Assembly (NCBI GenBank): GCA_944739405.2
Contig: OX123196.2
Span: forward strand, 56,024,196 to 56,088,195
Source: Euclidia mi
Taxonomy: Eukaryota > Arthropoda > Insecta > Lepidoptera > Erebidae
Direction of reading: 5' to 3'
DNA: 64,000 nt
Shown here in pieces: positions 46,361-58,285 of the stretch. Each line of letters opens with the position of its first letter. Positions within the stretch are counted from its first letter, which is position 1. Made by a program: the position numbers and the translations under genes. The notes under the pieces were generated by a model. It was not told the DNA's origin, did not search any database, and saw only the letters and a list, made by a program, of their open reading frames with translations.

Positions 46361-47161
46361 TTAGTGCTTTATCTTACACACAGTTTTAGCACCTACCTTG
46401 ATCTCTTGAAGAGCAGAACAACAACAAGACGTAATACAATGAGAAGTATGTAACGTAGGTACGGTACCCATAATTACATACCCAAGTACCGTCTCAATAG
46501 CGGGCGGTAAATCATATCGCTCACTACGTACTATTTTAGTTAGTAGCAAGTGCGGAAATATTGAAGCTCCGATCAAAAGATCAATGCCTGCCGGATTCGC
46601 AAACTCAGCGTCGGCTAGCGGCAATGATTCGAGATGAGTGAGTGATGCTACGTCTACATTAGCGTTCGGCAATGCGTCCGTGATACGCTCCACGATAAGC
46701 GAAGAAATGTTAAAATTAATATTCCTATCAAAACGCGAATGTATTTTAATATCTACGGAACCCTTGCAATGCTTTTCTGATCCGCCTATCCCTTTGACGG
46801 TTGAGTTAGTATTTTTAAAGTTATTCCATAATCCGAGGCGTTTGAAGCATTCCGATGTTATTAGATTGGTCTGAGATGCGCTATCTAGCAGACAACGTAC
46901 CATGTGCGGCGACCCATTAACATCATATACGATAACTTGCGCTGTCGCTAACAGTACCGTCTTAGACGCCGTACTCTGCGTTTTGGCCCTGCGCGGATCA
47001 TTATAGATGCGCGAGTGCCGTCCTCGCGTGCGCGTCGCCCGCGCAATGGATGTCATACACAACGATACTTCTTCGCCCTCAGACGCGGAAGGCGCAGCTA
47101 CCGTGTTCTGCACTTGCGACGTACTCGTAAGTGTGTCAAGGTTAGCGGCTTGACTTGACAA
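46361..47161 (-). pseudogene. BEL/Pao aspartic protease (peptidase A17 type)
   Basis: The 266-residue frame contains VRCLLDSASQTNLI; the active-site triplet is D-S-A at about residues 93-95, where relatives usually have D-S/T-G. Downstream come VKGIGGS (flap region), IDLLIGASIFPHLL and ETVLGYVIMG, typical of the Pao protease region. It shares its frame with the gag frame to the right and would be translated with it but for one stop. It ends a few bases before the pentanucleotide tract. Confidence 0.9.
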
Positions 47162-47239
47162 CCGGTTATTTTTATCATAATGTAACAGTGTATGATGTTT
47201 TTGTTTACACGAGCGACATCTCGTTCTACTGGAACTCGT

Positions 47240-48307
47240 TTAATGTTTTATGCTTAAGCAATTAATGCAAGCTTTGTTATCTTTTACGCTTTTAAAACGA
47301 GCAATTGGATTTAAATCATTAAAGGTGGGACACTTATAGTAATGGTCGTGCACTATATTACTGCACAGGCACTTCTGTGAATTATTACTATTAGATTCCG
47401 AACATGTTACGTAAGATTGTGGATTAGGGACCGAGTTATTATTACTATTTCGCGATTTATTCAACCTTTGTTTGTTGTTGTTAGTGTTAGACGGGCCAGG
47501 TGAACCAGACTGCGTATTATGAAATATTCGACACTGATCTTTGATGAACGAAATAAAACTATCTAGTGTAGGTATTTTATTATTGCGTTCCGTCATCTCG
47601 AATCCGCGAATTGTATCAGTGTCAAACTTTTTTAAAGCGAGTTGAAGCAACATAAAGTCGGAAAGATCTTCTAATTTTAAATTCCTAAGAGAATTAACCG
47701 CGGTTACGAAGTTATCAATAAACAGCTGGAAATTCGAGACAGACGCGTTGCCGGACAGTTTGAGATTTAAAGCTTGGTCAAAGTACGTAGACGCTAGGAC
47801 GCGCGTGTCTTGGTATCTGTCAAGTAGTGACTGAAATATGACCTGATAATTCTCAGCACTGGGTGTGACACCTGCAAATACGGACTGGGCCTTCGGTGAC
47901 AGTTTACCTATTAAATAGTACAACCTGTCAGCATCTGTCAGAGAACCATTATCGTGCACTGTAGACTTAAAACTCGCATAGAATAACGGCCAATTTCGTA
48001 TATCTCCGTCAAACGACATAATCTCGATTGGCGGTAATCTCGGTTTGCGGGCAACGGGCTCTGCCGAACATTTACCCTCCAATTGCGATTGTATACGCTT
48101 AATAATACAATAAATATCCTCGAATGAGGTATACGCCTGATAGTTCGGTTTTTCATCAGGATTGATAGAAAGTAATCTAGCGTTATAATCGTCTAACAAC
48201 TTATGAAAATCTGTTCGAATACTATCTACTGTTATACAATAACTGAGAAATGCTTCGCTATTACTGTCAGACATAGATGCGGTTTTTGATATTTTGGATG
48301 CGCTCAA
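47240..48307 (-). pseudogene. BEL/Pao gag
   Basis: The 355-residue frame starts near the primer-binding site. It carries RLPPIEIMSFDGDIRNWPLF and LYYLIGKLSPKAQSVFAGV, the DUF1759 gag pattern of Pao elements, then an asparagine-rich linker and the beginning of a zinc knuckle (KACINCLSIKH). A TAA at 47240-47242 interrupts the knuckle; the next codons in frame (CRSCKQKHHTLLHYDKN) complete it. So this is a single nonsense change in an otherwise intact gag-protease frame of 649 codons. Confidence 0.92.
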
Positions 48308-48683
48308 ATAAAATATTGCGTTTCGCTTCTAAGATTGTCATCTCTTTGTCTTCCGACACGCGTGACTTCTTTTGTTGTGACATGCTTACGTAAGTATAAG
48401 CTAATGAGAACGAAACAAAATAAGAATATCTAATGTATCTATTATTTTACCTAAGTAGGCAACACTTTAGAGCTGAGGAAATAAAAGTTGATTGAAATAT
48501 GAGATTTATAAGACAACTATGATAGTTGCAGAAATAATAATTTAATAAGTAGGTAGCTACATAAAAGTTTACCTACTATTGCGGGCGGAAATAACCATGT
48601 GACGGTTATGTGAATATATTAGGAGTATAGCTAGGTGCTATAACTGCCTAGGTATAGCGGTATAACGTATAAAACGTAAATGA

Positions 48684-48701
48684 ATCCGGCTCGAAGGACC
48701 A
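48684..48701 (-). promoter_or_regulatory. BEL primer-binding site (tRNA-Tyr)
   Basis: Minus strand TGGTCCTTCGAGCCGGAT lies seven bases inside the 5' LTR. It is complementary to the 3' end of insect tRNA-Tyr (CCGGCTCGAAGGACCA) as I recall it. Confidence 0.75.
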
Positions 48702-48708
48702 AAAAAAA

Positions 48709-49207
48709 TGGCTCGGCTTTACACCGAAACCGTAGGGTTCTAGGCGACTTGGGAAGGATTAATGGAATGGACTGTATTAAGGCGAGTTCTGGGTCGCCTA
48801 GAAAGGGAATAAGGGAAGAGGAGATGGAGTGGGTATAGGATATTTCAAGGATGGAGGGCACCTACCTTATACAACCTTCTTCGTTTCCGTAGGGCAGTCT
48901 CCTGGTGGTTTCGTGATGCAGCTGCTTGTTTTCACTTCACTCACGAGCGGGTTTTCCTTGGTGGAAGCGGTAAATCACATACAGCGGTGCGGCGCGGTAC
49001 GGTATCGAGACGGCGTTCTCAGCGGGAGGAATGTTCTAGACTGTCACTCGCGTCGACGAATCGCGTCGACGAATCAGGCGAAGGCAGTGCCCTTCCAGGG
49101 AGTGGGATAGAGCGGGACGGAAATATGGTATCGCTCGCACTAGACAAGCGTGGAACGATTCATGTTGATGCGATTAGTTGTAGATAGGAAGGTAGATGGC
49201 GCTACCA
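48709..49207 (-). repeat. BEL 5' LTR
   Basis: Matches 44479-44977 at every position compared. On the minus strand it lies upstream of gag and would hold the promoter. Confidence 0.95.
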
Positions 49208-49212
49208 GCTAG
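49208..49212. repeat. BEL 5-bp target duplication, right copy
   Basis: GCTAG, identical to 44474-44478. Confidence 0.9.
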
Positions 49213-51362
49213 TGTAAGTTTTCAAAGGGCACCATACGTGTAGCTTAGAACTATCAAAAGAGCTTCTTCGGACGTAAATGGCCTCTTAACCTTACATAAT
49301 AACAGTTTATGTTGCCGGCAACTCCTACTAATGACTTTAAAATAACAAGGAATTTCGATATCGAAGCAATTTCGAAGTAATTAAGAGACGATACTAAAAA
49401 GGAGGGTGGCTTGTACATTTTTTGTGAGGTTTTTGGCGATGGTCCTTCGGTGAGACTTCCTCGAATAAAAATAATTATTTCCTTTGTCTATGCTCGTGGA
49501 AAATGCAGGCTTAGTCTTCAAATAGTACAGCTCTGCATTTTAAAATTGTTACATATTGGCATATTAAGACACTATTTCATAAATGAACTTGAAACTATAT
49601 GGCAGTAACATTCGCCAAGCAGCAATAACTATGCAGTCAACTAACGTTTTCTTCGTTAAATTCAGAACGACCGAAACCGCTGAATATACTTTATACCAAA
49701 ATAACAGTATAACTTCATTACAAAACACAAAGAACTGGGGCCCGTTTGACCCAAATACAGTCACAAAGATACAAATAATAATAGGTGTATATTTTAAATG
49801 AAATTACTTGGTGATTTACGTACTATAAGGACAAATTATGGTCACTTAACTTTACACCAATTAAGGGAGGTCGAGTGCGATATTTTAAAGTTAAAACACC
49901 CATAAAATTGCTCCGATGAAAGCCAAAAGTTGACTCACTTTCATTTAACAACTTCCCTTTTTAATAATATGTTTTTGTTTTGATGTATGTGTCCAGTCTC
50001 TGGCAAATAGATACAAAAAGATAATTGTACCTAATGATTTTCGATGAGCTAGATAACTTCTTTTTTATTGTAGATAGATGTTATGTTTACAATACAAAAT
50101 AGTTATTACTTCACATGTGGATAATAATAGATACAAAATTGTAATGATTTTTGATGACCGATGGGTAACTTGTCTTTTATGCTACACAGATGTTATCGTT
50201 ATAATATTAGGTAGTAATTATTTAACGTATGCTGTAGTGATTAAAGTGTTCGTCATGCTGTTTAACACTGCGCCGAGTGTCGTAGGTTCAATCTCCACAC
50301 GAGACAACGCTAGGTGCGACCGACAAACTGTTCTACTTATTCTAAGTCACATCTAACACCGAATGGCAATATCCTCATAATAGTACGCACATGTTTACCC
50401 ACACACCGATCAGCCTACACAATATCCGTTCAGCCACATTCTCATACGACCGATAGTGATACGACCAAATCGAAAACACCGTTATTATATTTTATGATCA
50501 ATAAGAAAAACACCATAAAATATTTTGCCGGATAACAGGTCCCAAGTTCACGCCATAGTATTATCACAGTATATAAAGACATACAGTAGTTTGACGCCTT
50601 TGATCTCGAAGAAAAAGCCGACAACGTCTAGACAAGGGTAAGGAGGCTAGGGCTGCCACATTTAAACAATACCTACTTATTTAAACATCGTCTATTTATT
50701 TTATAAAAATATAACAATTGCTACGCTATATGAATATTATAGTGTAAATCACTTATTTATTAGATGAAAATAATTATTATAAAACAGTTTGCATTTAGTT
50801 TGCACTTGCGGTGACAGCTTTGCATACAAAGTGTCAGTCAGCACCTATTTCATACCGCAAGTGTCGTAGGAGGCGGTTAAGGATATGAAGCATTTTTTCA
50901 GATATATTATATTCACTAGGTGGTTATCGTACAAACCTAGTCAAAATAAAGCGATTGATATAGCGGTCGTTTAATGGATGGGCAACCATGGGATCAGCTT
51001 GCAGAGCCTATGTTATCAATATGAAGTATTTTGAAGATCTATTTTCGAGCAAACTACGTCAAGGTAAAGCAATAGACATCAAGGTCATTTTATGGATGGG
51101 TGTCCGGGCTATAAGATTACTGAGAACATGTGTGGGGTTTGCAAAAGGGGGCCAAAAATATGGTTATTTTTTAGCTAGGACGCGCCGTTACCAAGATACA
51201 TATTAATATTTGGTAGGTACACTTACCTAATACGAAGGTACTAGGTTAGGTACTTATTGCATGAAATTAAAATCACGCTTGAATCGAATATTACCTTACA
51301 ACGCTTATTTTCTTACGTCTGCCATGTTGTTTACGTTCAGTAATTACTACTTTATTCTGTGA
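49213..51362. other. No gene; one imperfect direct repeat
   Basis: Between 50938-50995 and 51056-51115 a roughly 55-bp unit recurs imperfectly (TAAAGC.AT.GA.AT ... TTTA/ATGGATGGG). GTGTCGTAGGAGGCGG at 50863 resembles the leader of the composite SINE. Several short frames have no motifs. Confidence 0.4.
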
Positions 51363-51566
51363 CAAGAGGATGCCCGCGGTTACACCCGCGTTATTTAAGG
51401 CTACTGCTCCGCTCCCGTCGCTCATAGCGTGATGTTATGTAACCTATAGCCTTCCCCGATAAATGTGCTATCTAACACTGAAAGAATTTTTCAAATCGGA
51501 CCAGTAGCTACTGAGATTAGCGCTTTCTAACAAACAAACTATTCAGTTTTATATATTAGCATTAGA
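51363..51566 (-). mobile_element. Short non-autonomous Helitron
   Basis: Minus strand begins TCTAATGCTAATATATAAAA after an A. It runs through CTAATCTCAGTAGCTACTGG and CATCACGCTATGAGCGAC to a GC-rich stem (GGTGTAACCGCGGGC) and ends CCTCTTG before T. It is 204 bp with no coding capacity. The terminal CTTG is one base from the canonical CTAG. Confidence 0.7.
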
Positions 51567-52008
51567 TTTGGCCAGACATGAGATATTGTAAAAAGTTAGT
51601 AGATTAGTGGGTACGTGCACATTATTTTAAGTGGATACAGGTATATACATACGTTTCAAAATAATATAAATAATTAAATTTAATGAATTTTTAATTTTTG
51701 TGTAAGTAAATTGATGAAATCGCAGATTTTTTAAATGCTTATTTTTTAAATATTTAATTGAAGCATGAAGAATTGCAATGTCTCACAGCACAAGTCGTAT
51801 GTACCATCTTAATTAATATTCATAAGCAAATAAATAAGTAACTAACAAAAAACAAGCACGCGCCAGCCCCCAAAAACATGTACCTAGTTAGGAACTAAAG
51901 TGATATACGTAAGTAGGTACCGCTCTTCCCGCGTCCCCCGCACGATTGACCCGTCTAGACGCGTTCGTCGAACGACTGTATGGATTATTTGACTGTGGTA
52001 TTATGCAA
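51567..52008. other. No gene recognised
   Basis: AT-rich DNA between the Helitron and the hAT element. Nothing is supported. Confidence 0.45.
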
Positions 52009-52952
52009 ATGAAACGCAGAGGCGGCTCGTGAAAGATTATATTGGGTGTTCACTAAAAAAAAGATGAAACTGCTTACCATTTATTTTGTGAATACTTTTA
52101 CAACTAATAGTAAGATGTGCTAAATAATCGATACCTACCTGAACCGTCCACGCAGTATCAACTCCGGCGCCACTAAACAAAATACACGACAAACAAAACA
52201 GCTTCTTACTTCCTTCGCATTTTCTCAACCACATTCACATAACCAAAGTGTTTTATCATATTGGTCGTTTTTTTTAAGTATTTTCACAGATTTTTATAAA
52301 GATTACGCTGTTATCTTCCATATTAGTTACACAATTTAACTGTCTTTCGTAAACATATAATTACGCACAATCACACATACAATTAACAATATTTTAAACA
52401 CCAATCCTTTTCTTTACATTCAATGCTTTTGTTTACATTCAGTTGATACCGACAAAACACTATTAAAAAAACGCCGCACACGTTTTAATTTTTCTTCGTG
52501 ACAAATGGTCATATCATTTAGTCGGGTAATATATTCGCGCATGCGCACCTCGTCAAGCTAGCCAGAAGCGCCGCTCCGTATTTGGCTTAATTCTCATACA
52601 AATCTTTTGTCTCACGCGCCCAGCGCATAGAACGCTCTCTCTTTTGCACTCATTACATTTCAGTATTAAGCGTTGTACTAAGCTTTCGTGAACCAAGAGC
52701 GCTGTTATGAGCGCTCCACTCAACAAAAATACCTAGGTATGTATGTTTCAAGAGTGTTGACAAAATTATGATAAACGGCTTAGTAATCAAATACATCATT
52801 GTGAATATGCATTATAGAAAAGAGAATAGGTGTGTATTAAAATATTGAGTATGTTTATAGAAAAAGTTTATATGCGTTGTATACATAAATTTTATAATTT
52901 TGGGAGTTCACTGCTCCAGCGCTCCTTTGAACGAGCCGCCACTGATGAAACG
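52009..52952 (-). mobile_element. hAT element, deletion derivative, perfect 8-bp duplication
   Basis: The octamer ATGAAACG occurs at 52009-52016 and 52945-52952. Inside it the left end CAGAGGCGGCTCGT and the reverse-complemented right end CAGTGGCGGCTCGT are 14-bp TIRs with one mismatch, of the CAG.GGCGG hAT type. The 928-bp interior keeps a transposase zinc-finger region near the left end and presumably promoter sequence at the right, but no catalytic domain. It is a typical internally deleted, non-autonomous copy. Confidence 0.92.
52037..52234 (-). pseudogene. hAT transposase TTF-type zinc finger fragment
   Basis: The 65-residue frame reads WLRKCEGSKKLFCLSCILF near its start, then a tryptophan and two histidines (about 40 and 49). 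This resembles the TTF-type zinc finger ('W......K.LFC..C.LF ... H ... H') at the N-terminus of many hAT transposases. The finger binds the element's ends. The frame stops about 20 bases inside the TIR, so all of the catalytic (DDE) part is gone. Confidence 0.7.
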
Positions 52953-54590
52953 TATAACATTTTATTATATCAACGTACATTTGAATCGCGAATAAAAGAC
53001 AAAGTTATATGAACAAATACTGTTATTTTAAATGTAACTGTTTCATGTTGGTTCACGGACACGTTCACGAACGACATCAGTCGTTGCGTAGAAGGTTATG
53101 CCACGAGTAGAGTGTAGGCTGATGTCAAGGGAATTGTACGAGAAAACTTGATAGAATCATGGAATACTCGTGTAGGAACTATTTGTGTTATCCAAACCAT
53201 TGTATTTGATATTCATGTACATTAAATCCTTTTATATGTCCTGACGTTAAGGCATGGGTTACACCGCGGTCACAGTATAGTCAAGTAGTCATTGTGTAGC
53301 TAAGGCTGATAATTGCAGGACTGAGAACTTCTACTACGATTGTATTTTACTGATTAGAAAATAACAAAAGTTCAATAATCTTGTGCATACACTACACAAT
53401 TTTATTTAACACTTTTGAATGATATACATTCTTACTATTATATTATATCATATAAATTTTAATTGTATTTGATACGTGCTACACGTTGATGACGTAAGGA
53501 CAGCAACTAAGCTGGACTTTACATGATCATTATGGCCGGAACAGAATGTTATGGTAAAAATGAGTCATTACATTCAGAAATTTTTATTCCTGAACCACTC
53601 CGTCTGGCCAGCATGCCACCGTAGGTCAAACGCTCCTACTCAAAGTGCTACTGTGTGGCAAGTCCAGCAGTGGACTGCGGAAGTAGTGGCGGCTGTAGCC
53701 GATAGTGAGGACATTCGGCAATGGTGGACAGGGAGTATAATTCGATAAAATTTAATATTCGATTCTCTGGGACCTACGTCTGCGAGAAATTGCGTTACTT
53801 CCATTACCACAATTTGCAAATATCTTGAGAGTCTTGAAGAACTGTTCAACTTTTAAACAACACGTACAAAGCAGGTAGGTGAACTAAAACGTACCTTATA
53901 GAAAACTTAAATTCTTTTCCCTCAATCTTTGAAGCGATGAGGCCTGTTGCGAGTTTTTTTTGTAGCCGCTTACCCAACTAAGAATTCCATAGTCGTGCCA
54001 TGGCAGAACTTCTGTCGAAGACTGCCTGTCTAACTTTGTACAATAGCAAAAACTGTGGAACGTGCTTCGGAATACGCTTTGTAATCTCCGAGTGAAACGA
54101 ATCTATGAAAATGGGTCAGCTTGTGTTCGTGTTGTTAATTTTTCATACTGTTGTTGAAGGTTTTTCTTACTCGGATTTCTGAAGTGTTTACTGTGCGTTG
54201 CAAATTTTTCTTGAGGAAATTCAGACTGTGACACTCTCGAGTTTAGTTGAAGCTTCATGCATTATATATTGCTGTCGTCGTTGCCAATTACCGTGTGTTT
54301 GGTTAGCTCAGTTTTGCGAAGTAAATTGTTGATGTGTAGCATAGGAGAAGAAGAAAATAATGAAAGGAAAGTTTTCCGAAGACTTTTTATGAGTGGAATT
54401 CTACTGTACATTTTTTTATTGGATAAGAGGTAGACGTCTGCGATTTGACATTTTTAAAATAAGCTTTAATCTATTAAATCGCAAAGGTCCGGAGCACCCG
54501 AAACTGGCGAGTATGTGTGAAAAGAGTAATGAATTTAGGGGAAGGAAGTGAGGATTGTAAGGGTAGAAGCAAGTGGCGTTCTGTTGTCTT
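52953..54590. other. No gene recognised
   Basis: Overlapping frames at 53551-53849 on opposite strands have no motifs. Nothing else is supported. Confidence 0.4.
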
Positions 54591-54775
54591 TGTTTACCCC
54601 GACCGGAAAAAGGCGTGAGTTTATGTATGTTTGCTATTATCTCATCTAGTAAATATGCTTCGTAGAAATAAATAAATAATAAATAAAAACAGTTTATTGC
54701 CATTAATCATTACATATTATCAGATTAAACAGCGGCCCCACACTAGGCATAGCCTGTCCTGTGGGTACCAGGAAC
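54591..54775. mobile_element. SINE tail and SINE body scraps
   Basis: GACCGGAAAAAGGCGTGAGT (54600-54619) resembles the tail of the first SINE family. ACACTAGGCATAGCCTGTCC (about 54738-54757) resembles the conserved block of the second. Both are decayed. Confidence 0.4.
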
Positions 54776-56950
54776 CAGAAAGAATCCGTTTTTTTCAAAT
54801 TGTTTAATTATATCAGCGTATAAATAGGCAAATGTAAATTTTAGCTATCAAATGATTAGGTACTATAAAATTATTATAAAATCAAGCGTTTTTAATAAAC
54901 TCACAGATAAAGATAGAACGCCCTTCTGATGTTTGAAACCAATCCCAAATCCACTTAAACTTTATTTAATAGTATGTTCTCATCTTTCTGTGTAGATTGT
55001 ATGTTTACCGCTTCACGGAAACGAAACCTCAGCTCGGCAATAAAATTATAATAAAGTATTTAATTTAATGATGTAATGAAAATGTTCCGAAAGAATGAAA
55101 TGTGCCCCCAGATAAATTATAAAAATTTCGTATACGTGGCGAGTATTTTTAACGACTTTCATCGTGATTGAAACATTTAAGAAGTGCTGGGTGGCAAATA
55201 TGTTCATACATATTTTTCTTCAAGTGATAAAACAGTGCCATATAGTTGAAGTTAAAAGTCAGGGTCGGGTCGTATCAAGAGGTCAAATAAAGGGTAGAAA
55301 ACGAAAGCAATTGCTATAACGGCAAGAAATAGGCTCATAAATGAAAGAAGAAGAAGCTAAATACGTTTATTCTTTATGAAACCGAAGTAACTTATCAGTT
55401 ACTGTTGACGAAATGTCAGAGAAGTCTTTAAAAGGTTATTTATTAATAGTATGTGCATTTGTACCATTCGAACCTATACATCAATGTTAACATACATTAT
55501 TGTTTTTTTACTATTCGACTTGATGTTGAGTAGCAACATGAAAAGCAACGAGTAGCAACATCATTTAACACTTTGAGATCCAACATTTTTAGTTATTCAT
55601 AAAGACGCCTGCTCTATTATGAAAATTACTTAAGATATTTATGATAATATCCATTTTGGAAGGCAACATTTACAGAAATAAATATTTACGTGGGCACAAC
55701 ACAAAAAAGATATAACACCGACTACAAATTATAATTCTACTAAGTCGGCTCTAAAGCCAAAATAAACAGAATGGAATATCGCAATGTGTTAACAAAAAAT
55801 TTTAATTTACAATTTCAGCAATTCTGAACTAAGGGCTTACCTTCTACAATTACATAAAATTTTAGCCTCTAACCACTTTCATGGACAAGGGTGCTTTTCG
55901 CAAGGGTCTCCGTAAACATTGACTGTAATTAAAACTTCTGTTAAACAAACATTTCCTTTGATGCTTAATTGCGTCAAGAAAAATTCGATACACGTGTTTC
56001 CGACAATTTTACAACTTGAAAACATTTATACGAAATCACGTGGGATTACGACGGGTTAAGCCAGCTCAAGACTTACCGCGCTTCAATCGGTATGCGTTGA
56101 TTGGTGGAAAAATCGGAGCGAACCAATCAGTGAGCCATGTCTGATGAAATGGACGTGACTTCTGAATTGGCCAACCCCGTGCTAACCCCATGATTTCCTC
56201 AGAGATTTTTTACTACCGTACAGGGTTTGACGGCTATAAAACTTTCATGGCCAGACCTCGTACCACAAGTTTTAAACTTGTACTTTTATGGTCTCTTACG
56301 AAGCCAAGGTGAAGGTAAAATATCGGCACAGCTTAGTTTGTTGGTATGTGATTTTGTATGGGTAATTGAGTTGACTTTTTATGGGTGATTCTAGGTTTAT
56401 GTTTCGCTACGTAATTGATATATATGGTGTAGTTTTAATAAAAGGTGGACTTTGTAGTATACTATGCTTGTATGTGATTGAAGGAGTTGACAAAGGTGTG
56501 GTTTATATTTTAGCAGCTAAGTGATAGAGACCATGCATATTCCGGCCTGTTTTTAAGAAGATAAATGATGTACAACAAACACTCTCCCAACACGCGCTAC
56601 AGCATACTATCCTCTGCCTTCCGCATCCATTCCGTCGCAATCACCATTTTTCAGGTCCTCGGTCTATCTAGCGGCACCACCATTCATCAGAGCCCCAACT
56701 CTTCTAATTTTGTTTGTTCAAACCGCAGTTTCGACCTCATGTGTCGGTGTCATACTCATGTCACAAATGGTACATCTTAATTAACTGATATTTGAATGAT
56801 ATTGTAATGTTATCGTGACTAGATCATAAATTGAACAATATGTCAGCGTCGAACTATAGAAGTCAAGGTATACAATAATGACATTAAATTAGCAGAATAC
56901 CGATTCTGAGTCAATTCAAAATATAATCTCATTTCGTTCAAAATATAGTT
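54776..56950. other. No gene; one LINE-tail-like scrap
   Basis: At about 55290-55355 a short sequence ending ATGAAAGAAGAAGAAGC looks like a LINE 3' end with a GAA-repeat tail, but its coding part is unrecognisable. Nothing else is supported. Confidence 0.35.
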
Positions 56951-56954
56951 TCAA

Positions 56955-57130
56955 TCCCTACTATAAATTTGAAAGTGCGTATGTATGTATATATGTTCCG
57001 TTTTCACGAATAAACGGCTGAACCGATTTAGTTGAAATTGAATATAGAGATATGTGTATTGAACCAAGGAGCCATCTCCATGGTTCAATATACATATCTC
57101 TGGAAGCCTATATCCATATATAGGCTACCA
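56955..57130 (+). mobile_element. Helitron-like repeat with internal hairpin
   Basis: TCCCTACTATAAATTTGAAA and CGGCTGAACCGATTTAGTTG resemble a lepidopteran Helitron 5' region. Within it 57046-57066 is the reverse complement of 57081-57101 with one mismatch in 21. The 3' end was not identified. Confidence 0.45.
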
Positions 57131-57380
57131 TAAGTTGCAAAAACTAAACTGGGAGGGATTGTAGGCAGGTTGGAAGTTTGTACGACACAAATTTACCTCT
57201 TTGAAGTATCAACGCATGCGCTTTTACAATTGAGTTCTACTTAGTGCTATCGTATCTCTGCCAGTACTGTCACATAATACATATTGTCAAATTGTGCACT
57301 GTGATTTTATGACTTTACATTGTTCGCATATACAAACGAATAATTATATACTACCTACGCTTAAACGGCTGAAACGATTA

Positions 57381-58134
57381 TCTCTACTAATATTATAAAG
57401 GTGAAAGTGTTTATAGAGATATATTGGACATGTATTGGAACGTTAAAGAAAGGCATGCTAAGATGGTTTGGACACATGGAGAGGATGGATGACGAAAGAC
57501 TGACCAAGAAGTTATATAAGGTAAGTGTGAATGGGACAGGACGAAAAGGAAGACTTAGGTGGACATACTCTGATCAGATTGGAGACATCCTAAAAAAGGG
57601 ACAGGTTAGAACAAGACTGGCCAAACCCAGGCCTAGGCTTTTAAATTTGCCAGCCAGCGACGTTGATTTGAAGGCCAATAGTATTATTAACATCAGATTT
57701 AAAAGTATTGATAAATTTGTATCAGAAAAACCTCTTCATATGATGTTGGTTTCAAATTAGATTTTTAATATATTGTAGAACCTGTCATATAGATACAATA
57801 AATATAAAAATCTTATTTTTGTATAATATTTTACCTTTAAAATGTAGTGGCCAAGCGCCGCTTCGACATAAATAATTTTGCCCGCATAGGTAATCTATTG
57901 GCCAGTGTTGGGTTAGAAGTACCATTAACTGAAGAGACATTTTTGACATTTTTGACTGTATGCAAGGTGATGACATTAAGTACCTTTCGGTAGATAATGA
58001 TAGATAATGTCATGTATACTGACCGAGTTACTTTGTACCCTATAGAGTTTCTGAACTCTTTAGAATAATTAGGAGTGCCTTCACACAACTTGAGACTGAA
58101 ATTCAACGCGTGCGAAGCCGCGGGCAAAAGCTAA
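57381..58134 (+). mobile_element. Helitron with both ends, carrying an RTE-type fragment
   Basis: The 5' end TCTCTACTAATATTATAAAG follows an A. The 3' end (GCGTGCGAAGCCGCGGGCAA, a short GC stem-loop, then AAGCTAA) precedes a T. These match the Helitron rules: 5' TC, 3' CTRR, insertion between A and T. About 27 bases inside the 5' end begins a LINE-derived coding stretch. No Rep/helicase is present, so it is non-autonomous. Confidence 0.75.
57401..57760 (+). pseudogene. Chimeric frame: LINE RT C-terminus joined to unknown sequence
   Basis: The first two thirds of this 119-residue frame contain MLRWFGHMERMDDERLTKKL, GRKGRLRWTYSDQIGDIL and KKGQVRT, the C-terminus of an insect LINE reverse transcriptase. 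After about residue 68 the similarity ends and the frame continues as LPASDVDLKANSIIN and KFVSEKPLHMMLVSN, which I do not recognise. The apparent start lies in Helitron sequence, so it is not a natural gene. Confidence 0.7.
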
Positions 58135-58272
58135 TGTCATATAAAATACGAGAATTGGCCTTCTGTATATATATTTTTCTTGCGTTACTGACTGACAGAC
58201 AACGCACTGACGAACCTAATGTGCGCAAGTAGCTCAAAGAACAATGCCCATTTCTGGCCCAGTTTGCAACTC

Positions 58273-58285
58273 ATGAACAGCACAA
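58273..58285. repeat. SINE 13-bp target duplication, left copy
   Basis: ATGAACAGCACAA, repeated exactly at 58665-58677. Confidence 0.9.

Larger units (their letters stand above)
44479..49207 (-). mobile_element. BEL/Pao LTR retrotransposon, deletion derivative
   Basis: Two 499-bp LTRs (44479-44977 and 48709-49207) appear identical base for base and begin TG and end CA. A perfect 5-bp duplication GCTAG flanks them. Between them, on the minus strand, lie gag, protease, a stub of reverse transcriptase, RNase H and the end of integrase. Most of RT and the integrase core are missing, and there are two in-frame stops and about three frameshifts. LTR identity shows a very recent insertion, yet the copy cannot move itself, so it was probably mobilised by an intact relative. 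At 4.73 kb it is clearly shorter than full-length BEL elements. Confidence 0.95.

Noticed and set aside
53551..53849. Opposed frames on both strands as a coding exon
   Set aside because: Neither has recognisable domains or clear splice signals, and both could arise by chance.
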